Shown here: positions 10,401 through 18,558 of the stretch, in pieces
Layout of the letters: each line of letters opens with the position of its first letter
How positions within the stretch are numbered: position 1 is the first letter of the stretch
Assembly: GCA_015501055.1 (NCBI GenBank)
Contig: JADNYV010000226.1
Coordinates: 1 to 57,716 of the forward strand
DNA length: 57,716 nucleotides
Direction: 5' to 3'
Source: Mucidula mucida
Taxonomy: Eukaryota; Basidiomycota; Agaricomycetes; Agaricales; Physalacriaceae
Notes under the pieces: model-generated
Told to the model about the DNA's origin: nothing
The model's database searches: none
Seen by the model: the letters and a program-made list of their open reading frames with translations, nothing else
Made by a program: the position numbers and the translations under genes

Positions 10401-12992
10401 TATCAACGTATCATTGAAGAACACGTCGTGATACGTGTACTCGCTTGGCGCGCGTACAGTTCCAGGCGCATCATTCGCGTAAATGCGAGACAGCGCATCA
10501 GCTACGATGTTGGATTCACCCGGTATGTACTTCACCGTGAAATTAAATTCACCAATATGTTCTAACCACCGGGCTTGTCGCGGTTTCAGCTCTGTTTTGC
10601 TTAACAGAGGCTCAAGACCCTTATGGTCCGTTACCCATGTGAACGGAGCACCAACAAGGATATCGCGATGCCGTAACATCGTCTCAACGCCAGCAAGCAT
10701 CTCGATATCTTGAACCGGGTAATTCTGCTGAGCTGAATTTAGTTTCGCCGAATAAAACGCCGCAATTCTCGCGTTCGACCAAGTAGGACCTTGCACCACA
10801 TAACCCGCGACGCCCGTAGCACTGCCATCAGTAACTACCCAAATAGGATCTGCTCCTGGTGAGTAGTCAATTGGTTTCCTGCGATGATTCCTCGCTTGCT
10901 CAATCTTGTCTTTCACATCTTCAAAGGCACGCTGTTCCGTGAAGCCCCAGCGAAACGGTTCGGTATCACCGGTGATCTTCGAGAGAACACCCATGGGAAT
11001 GCGAACGTCACCCGCATCATCTGCCAAGTATCCCGCGGCTCCAAGAAATCCACGTAGTAAGTCGCGATTCGTTGGAGTGGGCCACTTGTTGATTGCATTA
11101 ACTTTGTTAGGATCCATCCGGATGCCTTCGTCGTCGATGATTCGACCGAGTACTTTCAGTTCTTTCGCTAGAAAGAATACCTTATGCTCGCCTAAGTAGA
11201 ACTTTTCTCGACGGAGTAAATCAATACAGGTTTTTACATGCTTGATGTGATCCTCGAGTGTATCGGAGTAGATAATAATATCATCAAGATAGATGTCCAT
11301 GAACCGACCGATATACGGTGAGAATATGTGGTTCATGAGAGCCTGGAAGGTAGCAGGTGCATTGCAGTCACCCTGCTGCATCACTAGACTGACCATGTTC
11401 CCGTCTGGAGTGGATACAGCCGTGCGAGAGACATGAGCGGGTTCAATGCGGACCTGTTCATATGCATCACTAGAATCCATCAAAGAACGATATCTTCCGC
11501 GTGCAACTTGTCTCAGAATGCCCTCAATCGGCGGCATTGGAGAAGCCATCTTACGTGTGTTTGCGTTTCGGGCTCGGAGATCAACCACCACACATAGTTT
11601 GGTTTTGTCGCTGACTTTAGGTACCAAAAGCAGCGGGACAGTGTTTCTCGCATTTGTGAGTTTCCATCGTCCTGTCTTGATATAGGCATCACGTTTCTGA
11701 GCCCATTCGTTACACATTCTGTCTGGACAATGAGATGGACACCACTTGATAATCAAGTTTTCATCAATCAACGGGATAGTGTGATTGATGTCTCGTAGAG
11801 GAGGAAGTGGGGTTTCAGCAGCTTTCAGGAAGAGAGGTCGAGCATATTCAACAAGTTCTCGTCTGTACGTCTCGAGACCTTCTTCATAAATGACCGTGGC
11901 TCGGGATGCTAACTCCGCTACACCCTTGCCAATCAGGGGTAACGACTTGTTGCTTCCGACTATCACCTTTGAGTCGTTGAAGCCCACTGTCATCTTGTGC
12001 TGATATAGGAACGGAGTCCCTAGGATTACATTGTAATTGGTGACATTCACAATGTCAAAATACCTTGTTTCATCAATACCTTGGTACTGGAGCCGGACAG
12101 TTGTTCCAAAGTTGATTTTAGACCTGGATCCTTGAACGGCAAGTTGCAGAGGCAGCGGCGAGGCAAGTTCTTCTTTTCTGAGCTTCAGCTGATCTGCAAT
12201 CATGGTGGACATGAAATCTCCCATAGATCCAGTGTCCAGCAACACGCGAACCGGATGCCCGTTCAACTCGATCTGGATCACCAACGTTTGAGGAATTCTT
12301 CGTGTTATATCCTTGATTCGGGACGTGTTCCTCTGAACTCCCGCCAATTTATTGCAAGGTATCTGTACTCCAGACAGATGAAAAGAAGTACCGTCTTCAT
12401 GTCCTAATTGGAAGGACAGCATCAAGTGTGGTAAGGACAGCCAGAACTGTTCCCATTCCCTCATCTGATCATTCAGAAACCCAAATATAGGTGTGTCGTC
12501 GTCTTCCCAGAGATCAAAGTCATACTCATGATCTCTCCAGACATGCACTAATTGAACGCAATACCAACGCGCCAAGTCGAACAGGCGGTTCTCCACCAAT
12601 GCCAAGTCCAGGTTCGTGATGAATGTCAGATGGTTATCTCTGATCTCAATGATGCTCTCATCTGTCCAGGATTGTCGTACATCAAATCTTCGGACGTTAG
12701 GGTTGTACGGGAACACATGGTCACCCATGTACGGTTGATGCAAGAGAAGTAATTCTTCTATTCCCTCAATCAATGCATTGCCCATGCGTCCTTGACCAAT
12801 CCAGGGTGCTTCCATAGGCCAGTGGTCATGAGTCATTCCTAGACAAAGACTGTGTTTGTGCGCATACCACTGGACAACACAAAAATCCGGATTTTCAAGC
12901 CAAGAAGATCGTATTTCAAATTGTGATTCTTCGTTGGAGTGGATAAAGAGTGTGTCGACAATAATGTGGTGCATATTACTCACTTGGTACAC
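7437..12992 (-). CDS. pol: Family B pol polyprotein, uninterrupted 1851 codons
   Basis: Protease, reverse transcriptase, RNase H and integrase of a chromovirus-like element. Residues 1-235 form an N-terminal region without a zinc knuckle. The aspartic protease is at about 236-345 (LLDTGS at 251). RT is at about 430-610, with YLDD at 568 and an unusual MDSSDAYEQV first-aspartate motif. RNase H starts near 715 (TDGSATGVAG). The integrase has the HHCC finger (H...H...CKSCKTC), a DDE core (GIDFMDPLP, VSDRD, AYHPQTDGATE) and a GPY/F-like module (YIGPYKILK). A degenerate chromodomain-like segment (FKVLWKVGDVTWLPL) is followed by a Ser/Pro/acidic tail of about 240 residues ending in a Lys/Arg-rich stretch. 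No stop or frameshift over 5.5 kb. The ATG at 12992 is only the first available one: 43 bp upstream the sequence switches to family A LTR. Confidence 0.9.
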   Translation of the reverse strand: MYQVSNMHHIIVDTLFIHSNEESQFEIRSSWLENPDFCVVQWYAHKHSLCLGMTHDHWPMEAPWIGQGRMGNALIEGIEELLLLHQPYMGDHVFPYNPNVRRFDVRQSWTDESIIEIRDNHLTFITNLDLALVENRLFDLARWYCVQLVHVWRDHEYDFDLWEDDDTPIFGFLNDQMREWEQFWLSLPHLMLSFQLGHEDGTSFHLSGVQIPCNKLAGVQRNTSRIKDITRRIPQTLVIQIELNGHPVRVLLDTGSMGDFMSTMIADQLKLRKEELASPLPLQLAVQGSRSKINFGTTVRLQYQGIDETRYFDIVNVTNYNVILGTPFLYQHKMTVGFNDSKVIVGSNKSLPLIGKGVAELASRATVIYEEGLETYRRELVEYARPLFLKAAETPLPPLRDINHTIPLIDENLIIKWCPSHCPDRMCNEWAQKRDAYIKTGRWKLTNARNTVPLLLVPKVSDKTKLCVVVDLRARNANTRKMASPMPPIEGILRQVARGRYRSLMDSSDAYEQVRIEPAHVSRTAVSTPDGNMVSLVMQQGDCNAPATFQALMNHIFSPYIGRFMDIYLDDIIIYSDTLEDHIKHVKTCIDLLRREKFYLGEHKVFFLAKELKVLGRIIDDEGIRMDPNKVNAINKWPTPTNRDLLRGFLGAAGYLADDAGDVRIPMGVLSKITGDTEPFRWGFTEQRAFEDVKDKIEQARNHRRKPIDYSPGADPIWVVTDGSATGVAGYVVQGPTWSNARIAAFYSAKLNSAQQNYPVQDIEMLAGVETMLRHRDILVGAPFTWVTDHKGLEPLLSKTELKPRQARWLEHIGEFNFTVKYIPGESNIVADALSRIYANDAPGTVRAPSEYTYHDVFFNDTLISEKEAVSMPVYVSTEAENLTYQCDSSDESTGLDVNAMNLRPRKKETSGMFARRVKDRFVLKGPRERKEGEGTNENSKQVEPAQEAPSVPQFDERELESAPENGSTPLKSTLKTAELPGSTSEHTSEKHEDTIPEKEITVDFEDSFFETLAEGRAGINLVEEIRHRYASDKLFRDILAQPKEFRNFTIENGLIYITMTDGNRLLCIPDLLTKDRSIREVVIDEAHSLLAHVGSRKTVQYLRDHVWWKSMVHDVEEYCKSCKTCHRSKPTNQKPYGLLHPLNPPERPWDTIGIDFMDPLPVSTNRDGNFDALVVIIDHLTGMVHLVPGRVNYKARDIAELVFSEVYRHHGLPKAIVSDRDVLFTSTFWTHLHSLIGTKLKMSSAYHPQTDGATERANRTIGQMLRQCISPTQKDWVAKLPAIEFAINLARSETTGYAPFFLNSGRMPRSMIWDSPDKSEYPAVRVFAQRIKLAVMAAHDSILNARVKQVRDANRKRQAIPFTTDDLVYISTTNITFPKGLARKLVQKYIGPYKILKDFGNSSFKIDLPSSLKQRGVHDVFHASYLRIHHPNDDRLLPGRSESQISPLDGLKGEWAVNKIETHSGKAPNLLFKVLWKVGDVTWLPLDHVKHLDALQDYLEAVGVSDASKLPKSKDTNLEEEDEQIAFAGGISLDLVEIPALKRIKELGERREVSNTYQHFSNSQIRPPLLAHHSSPPSHYPSQLRLHLSMDSTSDNDASAMPAVDNLSTDAAMDAGPSPSTAGPSIPRYDAENIQYHHDTGHFDFVPTEFGPSIRLTTAQFKEIWHYHNHTLTHGFDAAKPIPAFYQSATSSYNAAKLGDGFGEVSLPDGAQTSQSSTAPSTDFDVDVGTEGESVVDDVEIQTEVVDREKDERLKGNIMEADGKTYAERKRDQITEFMLWRTASSLKHITDRKTTAIEERLKKKAKKRHHSEIQAAARRMAQGTSRIDDEDASGPVRKKYKSTKGKGRAY

Positions 12993-13034
12993 TATGAACC
13001 GACACCAATCAATGTCAGGTGGTATAGGTTCACC

Positions 13035-13809
13035 TGTTATGAATCACCATATTTTCTCATTCTCAATCTTATCATATCTTATCGGGGGCCTTGTCTTATC
13101 AACCAACAGACTGTTTCATCATCTGTTTTGTCACTGATCATACTGTAGTGTTTCAACCACAAATTCACATAATGGGTCACGGGGGTCTTTGAAGTGAAGC
13201 TATATATACATCATAACGGGTCACGGACCACTTTGGTCAGGCACGAGCCTCCAAATAAGGAAATTTCAGGTCCCGCTATAAGGGAACTGTCCAAAAAAGG
13301 CAATTTAAGGGTCTGTGAAGCTGTTGGCTGTAACTTCAGACCATAATGGGTCACAGGCTGTGAAGTTACGGTCAAAACACTACAGTACTCCTTTTCATTA
13401 CCGAAGCCGTACTCATGTCGGACACACACCCAACACATGGATGACATCATACATGCTGATACCTCATGGACTCCCTATTGTATACACACCGCCGACACTC
13501 CTAGTACACATGGTCGTTTCAGTATTATTACTTACATGCAGTCACCACTCGTATTTAATGGTTTCACGGACTAGTAGCATACAACACTGGGTCAAGGGCG
13601 TGGAGTTAACCCTAGCGGAAACACGTATGGACAAGGAGTTCCAAACACAGACTTACTAGTATATAAGCAGTAGCATAGCATCATTGTACTTTAGTTCCAA
13701 TCTCGTTTATACACCTGGCCTGGCCTAGTTCTACGAACACGAACACTTTCTTCCATAGTTCTTGCTGTGGTACCTGGTTTAGTCTCGTGGCTATAGTCAG
13801 TCACTAACA
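13035..13809 (+). repeat. Family A LTR with MITE inside
   Basis: Begins TGTTATGAATCACC and ends CAGTCACTAACA. Removing the 243-bp MITE and one TA leaves 530 bp, the normal family A length. TATA box at 13660-13667; predicted RNA start near 13693. Confidence 0.9.
13143..13385 (-). mobile_element. MITE with 27-bp TIRs and TA target duplication (copy 1)
   Basis: A 243-bp element with imperfect terminal inverted repeats (CTGTAGTGTTTCAACC at the left, reverse complement CTGTAGTGTTTTGACC at the right). TA flanks it at 13141-13142 and 13386-13387, and the uninterrupted LTR has a single TA at that site. No ORF. The second copy, in the opposite orientation, is at 51101-51344. TA duplication and size suggest a Tc1/mariner-type non-autonomous element; the transposase source is not in the window. 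Confidence 0.88.
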
Positions 13810-14406
13810 GAAGATCAGAACTACTTTCTACCACCTACCACACATCCCTGATTGTCAATCAGCACTTTACTGTTTGATCATCGCACATTCCCCATCCCCT
13901 TTCCTGTTTACAGATTGACGGATTCCTAATTCCAGCGCACGTCCGCATACATGTGTATTGGTCCCAGTAGCGCCGGCTAACAGTTAGAGAGAACTGCCTC
14001 GGGTGCTGGAAGTAGCCGCTCTCACGAGAACAAACTTTTGGCAGTTGCACTTCAGTGGGCGCTGTTTACGGGTCAACCCCCGGTCCCAGGAAAACTTTGG
14101 CTTACCTCACACCAGAGGGACGTTGGCTGGGCAATTGCGAACTTGTGACGAGCTCTTGGGCTCCGTAGATACGTAGTCAGTAGTCAGTAAAATAGCGTAG
14201 ACAGTTACAATACTTACCTACTTTACTTACATTACGATACACATCATCATTCCCCATCCTACCAAGCCCTGGATTCTATTTCAGATCTAGGCAATTCCCC
14301 CTTATTCATCCAAACCTCTATTCCCTCACCCGTTTCATCCAAACCCGCATCACCCATATCCCCACTTTCACCCTTTCACTCTCCAATCTTATCACCCCAA
14401 TTCACC

Positions 14407-14782
14407 ATGTCCAATGAAGCACCCAAGCCCGTTCATCATACCAATCATGTCCGTCACACCAATGTCAAACCCAAAGGTCGATCCCTTGTCAACAAGCCTT
14501 ATGACTATGACGGAGACAAGGCCAAGTACAAGAGCTGGTGGCGATTGATGTTCACATACATCTGTGACAAGAAGAACAATATCACATCTGACTCCGAAAG
14601 GATTGATGTTGTTCTCTCCTACATCCGAGGAAATCACGTTGATGCATGGGTCCAGAACTACACGGACCAGAACTTCAGCAAGAAACGGGAGATATGGAGA
14701 GTCTCCTGGGCGGAGTTCAAGGAGCACTTGCAGGAGCGATTTGTGGACTCCAACCTCGCGCGAGACGCACAAGACCAGATTG
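14407..14782 (+). pseudogene. gag: Truncated Gag of family A
   Basis: Starts at ATG 14407 (MSNEAPKPVHHTNH) and matches the intact Gag at 146-1075 through the capsid region up to RDAQDQIE. At 14783 it fuses to family B LTR sequence; the ORF then continues through 33 unrelated residues to a stop at 14881. The C-terminal capsid half and zinc knuckle are lost. Confidence 0.88.
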
Positions 14783-14941
14783 AGTCCAAATCAAGTAAGC
14801 TACCACGTAGCGTACTTGTGTCCATAACATGTCCAAGAGGATCGGGGATTGGTTCGAAAAGGTGGCAAACATGTCGATAGGATGAGCGGCTATGTCCGCA
14901 GATAAGATAGAAAGATAGGAAAAATCATGCGCCCCGTTACA
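14783..14941 (-). repeat. Family B 5' LTR, first 159 bp only
   Basis: Near-identical to 7231-7388 in the same orientation, ending in CCGTTACA. It joins truncated family A gag on its left without filler. The other part of the LTR is absent. Confidence 0.85.
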
Positions 14942-14988
14942 ATGGTATCAAGGCAACCCCACATTTAAAGGCTCATTGCCGACAAGAA

Positions 14989-15140
14989 TTGTTTCATGAG
15001 ATCTGGCGCCTTCTTTCAGATTGCGAGTTCGTCGAAGAGCACGGGATCATAGTGACATGTTCTGATGGTATTTGCCGCCGTATCTATCCACGGTTCTTCT
15101 TGTACAGTATTCAGCCGACTACCCAGAGAACTAAAATCAC
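14989..15140 (+). pseudogene. Plavaka-type transposase scrap
   Basis: Plus-strand translation gives FHEIWRLLSDCEFV, then VTCSDGICRRIYPRFFLYS and, after a one-base frame change, YSADYPE. The DG...RR.YPR..YSADYPE block is a hallmark of the Plavaka catalytic region. The coding signal then ends in stops, and no N-terminal part lies to the left. It is in opposite orientation to the fragment at 2202-3480, so the two come from different insertions. Confidence 0.6.
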
Positions 15141-15492
15141 TGCCTTTGCTCTGTCTACTCAATCTAATGACCTCGCAGGGTCCTACAGTCACTGTCTCTC
15201 CCTTTTGTAGAGGATCTCTGTCATACTATCTAGATCTCAGTGTCCCGTTCAAGTGTTGCTTCCCAGTATGCTTGTTGGCACGCCACCATTTGCTCACATC
15301 GTTTGTCGGACCCGGGCTTGGCACATTTAGCAGAGAGATCTGATGACCATTGCGCCTCAAAAAGCCTGTATATTGTTCCTCAAAAGTACCACGTTGAGGC
15401 GACGTATGTATCCCCATTCTCAACAATAACAATGTTTTCCTTAAAAGCATGTGTCGAAACTATCACTCACACAAGCGCTCCTTGGCTCGCAG
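15141..15492. other. No gene recognised
   Basis: Between the Plavaka scrap and the next gene. A few small ORFs on both strands have no recognisable domain; this could be the upstream region of the gene at 15493. Confidence 0.35.
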
Positions 15493-16940
15493 ATGGAGTC
15501 TCCTGCCAATCTCTCTGCCTCTAGGACTGCCTATCCTTCTTCCCCAGCAGACTCTATGGCAACACATCCATTTCAAGCTGGAGAAGAGGCCCGCGATTTT
15601 TTCTATGCAGAAGTTGAGGACAACGAGCCAGTGCCACAATTGGCTGTGATCGCGGCGGCACGCACCGCCGTTCGCTCACAACCGCCTCTGATCAAGCCCA
15701 CACCGAACATTAGAGAGCCTAATGCCGTCAAATGTAACTCGGCTGCTACGCGTGGCCGTACAGAGGCGGTGGCACCAGCCGGAACGTTCTATGTGCTGAC
15801 ACAGCTGTTAAGCGAATGTGCGACTGTACAGGCGGCTTATGTTGTTCCGCAACATTGGCACAAATCAGCCCCTCAGCGCGTACGTTTCTAGTACTAGCTC
15901 CGGCACTTTCAACTTATGTTATCTCTCTTTGATAGATTCGGAACATAGAATATCATATTGGTTTTCCAAGGGCGAGAAGTCTAAACTTGGATACACGATG
16001 GAATATCTTGTTTTGTGAGTACTCATGCCATATATAGTTGTTGCCTTGCTTACTCTTTGCTAGTGGTTGCTCTTTTTTATGTCTACTACAATTACGGTGG
16101 TATCATGCTGATCCCTACAATGGCGACTCTTCGGCTAGTGCTGAAATTTATCGCCCTGAACCAGAAGCTCCGAGCCGCCAATAAACCACTGAAATCCTTT
16201 CTTGAGGTCTGTCGCCGTCAAATACCTGCTTATCTCCTGTTAACTCGCTTACATTCTCAGTTTTTCACGGCACCTCCTCTTGGGTGGCGTTATGAAGTGG
16301 TTCCGGTCGGTGTTTTCCTCCAGAAGTCAATCTTTCGTAAGACCAAACCGATGGCACCTTCACATGGGAAGACACCAACAATTATCGCAAGCACAAGTAT
16401 CCCTTCCACACACTGCCCTACATTCGAAGCCATGTTAACCCATGCTTCATCATCCTCAGTGCTTGGAACACCCTAAACAAAACCACCAAGTGGCCCGCAA
16501 TCTGGACCGACAATCAAAAGGAAGCGCTCCTCCTCATTTAGCAGATTGTCGATGAATGGCTATCCCCAGCGCCATCAGATTTCCAACCCGACCCCGACGT
16601 CGACCGCTTAGCCGCTGATCCGGAGGAAGTCGAGGATGACCATGCATATTGAGAGTCCACCGTAAAGCTTCCTCTTGACCCCATCATCACGAACAACCTC
16701 CCTGCCAAGCAGACAACAAATGGATCACCACCCATGCATTCCTCGCCCCTCAAAGATCACACGGAGAGGCGTAAACAGACCCATGCAGTTCCTGAACCAA
16801 CATGGTTCCCGACGTATTTCCGGCGGGGATCTGACAATGATGATAATACAGAGGCCGGACCCTCTCAAAAGCGTGTTTTAGACGTCTCTGATGATGAGGA
16901 TGCTCCAGTCGCAGGTCCGTCAAAGCGCCTGCGAATCTGA
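15493..16940 (+). pseudogene. HNH-nuclease-like family protein, frameshifted
   Basis: A four-exon gene by splice logic. Exon 1 starts MESPANLSASRTAYP (ATG 15493) and has YVVPQHWHKSAPQ. A GTACGT...ATAG intron leads to IEYHIGFPRARSLNLDTRWN, then a GTGAGT intron, then GGIMLIPTMATLRLVLKFIA, a GTCTGT...CAG intron, and WRYEVVPVGVFLQKSIFRKT. The remainder (YPFHTLPYIRSHVNPCFII) is out of frame, so there is a frameshift near 16345. A TGA also occurs at about 16650 before the Lys/Arg-rich C-terminus (AGPSKRLRI, stop at 16940). The HNH assignment rests on the overall block order (xVVPQHW, then IEY-x-G, then LN-D-RWN and LIPT). The family member at 17403-18538 faces it tail to tail. Confidence 0.5.
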
Positions 16941-17402
16941 CACTTTGATCAGGTGTTTTTCTTACTTAGTACTGCCTCTTGCCATCTGTGTTGTACTTGC
17001 GTACCAATGAGATTTCTTTACAGTTAAGGTGATGCAATACGCCAGTAATCGACTAACCATGTCCAGCGATAGCCAACTGCTTTCTGCAGATCATCAATCG
17101 CCTGGCAATTCCGTGGACTTATGCTGTTTCCGGCCAGCAATCAACCCTTCTTTCTTAACGTATGTCCTAGCCCCATATCGAACAACAACAATTAAGAGCC
17201 AGGAAAACAAGTCCAGAAGGTCGAGTGGCACTTTTCGGCACTCCCTAACTGAACGACCGAGAATTTACGGGAATAGAACAATACCATTACAGATGGTACC
17301 CTTCTTGCAAGCCAAAATACTCGCTGGAGAATGACAAAGGACATTGTAGATACAGAGGTAGTGATACGAGAGCTCGAGACGGCATTAAAATTAGAGCGAT
17401 CA
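16941..17402. other. Short intergenic region between convergent genes
   Basis: Separates the 3' ends of the two HNH-like genes. No conserved ORF or repeat seen. Confidence 0.4.
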
Positions 17403-18538
17403 TCATAAGAAACGCGGACTGCGGCGTCTCTGTGTAGGAATTGCATCATCCGTTGAGGAGGATGTCTGGGAGATTTTGCGTTTCCTGCCCGACGTCGACT
17501 TTCGAGTCACAGGAGCAGGAATTTGCGAAGTCTGCTTCCTCGTAGAGACTTCGGATTTTTTTGAGCGTGGGGTGCATTTCTTCCCCGATGTCTTTGCCCA
17601 ATTCGACGACTTCAAAGACTCGGATGATGCCGGCGGTGACTGTATCCAAACTCGCCTTGCATCTCACGGCGCAGCAGATGCGGGGCCTGATTATGCGACG
17701 GCGACATCATTTGATTGGTCGGTCCTCATCTGATGTTCCACTCGCGGACGGTCTACAATAACGGATGGGATCCTCCAGGCGGGAAAGTGTGATGCAAGCG
17801 TGTTGCCCAAGAAAGAGAGGTAGACGAACATATTCAGAGCATGATCGGCATAGTACACCATTATAACATCGTCCCCAAGCAGCGTGAGATGCTTTGTGCC
17901 AGACAGCGAGCCGCGAGCAACACAATGTGCAAGAGAAGGGAGTACAAAACAGGGCTGTAACGTTGTGCGAATGACGGGGAAGTCGGAATAGGGAGATTTG
18001 TATGATTCTGAGCGTGCATAGAAAGACTTTCCAGGCTGCTCGACACCCATGAACCTGTATTCATAGAACGGTTTTATGGGGATTGCCTATTCAAAATCAG
18101 CAAGCAGGAAGGCCGTGCAAGAGATCGACATACATCTGTGAACTTGGTACGATTTTGTGTTCCTTTGGCATGGTTATCCAGGAAAAGATCACGCATAATC
18201 TGTAGATCTTGTCTCAACGGAATGAGCGCCCATTGCCCCTCTTTCAACAACTCAACCATATCAGATCGCACTGGCAGTGGTTCAGGATTGGACAAACCAG
18301 ACAAGACACATCGCTCACCTTCTGCGCGCAGAAGATCTGTCCCAGAATACTTTGTTATGCCGCCACGTTCCAATCCCAGACAATACTCAATCTCGTCAAG
18401 CTGACACATCATGAGTTCAGTCAAATCATGTCCGCAGAGAACACGTACCAGGTCACTATTGTTGACGAACTCGTAATTCACGAGCTCGTCAGCTTCTGAC
18501 TGCGTAGTTACATCCCGTAGAGATATATAGGACGACAT
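17403..18538 (-). pseudogene. HNH-nuclease-like family protein, 5' end lost
   Basis: Minus-strand exons. The first (18538-18130) has LDEIEYCLGLERGGITKYSG and GQWALIPLRQDLQIMRDLFL, ending TKFTDV before a GTATGT...TAG intron. The next (about 18080-17690) has PIKPFYEYRFMGVEQPGK and DFPVIRTTLQPCFVLPSLAH. A downstream frame (about 17667-17403) ends in a basic tail (RKRKISQ, RRRSPRFL). The order IEY-x-G, ALIP, YRF, PxIR-PCFVL parallels the plus-strand gene at 15493-16940, so I treat them as one family. Twenty bases upstream of the first ATG the truncated gypsy copy begins, so the true N-terminus is probably gone. Confidence 0.45.
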
Positions 18539-18558
18539 GATGGGATTTTGTAAATCGT

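Larger units (their letters stand above)
13035..14782 (+). mobile_element. Family A gypsy fragment (5' LTR, leader, truncated gag)
   Basis: Plus-strand copy of family A with LTR (13035-13809, including a MITE), primer-binding site AGATCAGAACTA from 13812, leader and gag to 14782. It then stops abruptly at the family B LTR fragment. All of pol and the second LTR are missing. It is opposite in orientation to the family B element that surrounds it. Confidence 0.88.
7046..14941 (-). mobile_element. Ty3/gypsy element, family B, with replaced 5' end
   Basis: Minus-strand element made of a 3' LTR (about 7046-7388), purine tract (7389-7411), a long pol ORF (7437-12992) and, far to the right, only the first 159 bp of a 5' LTR (14783-14941). 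Everything expected between (rest of the LTR, primer-binding site, start of gag) is missing. In its place lies a plus-strand LTR-leader-gag fragment of family A (13035-14782). The two LTR pieces differ by only a few bases, so the parent element was young. No matching target duplication was found at the outer ends. Confidence 0.78.

Noticed and set aside
14942..14960. TGGTATCAAGGC just after the family B LTR end looks like a tRNA primer-binding site for a plus-strand element
   Set aside because: The LTR pair at 7046-7388 and 14783-14941 has the orientation of the minus-strand pol, so this is the outer flank, and Plavaka-like coding sequence begins shortly after it. The match to a primer site is probably chance.
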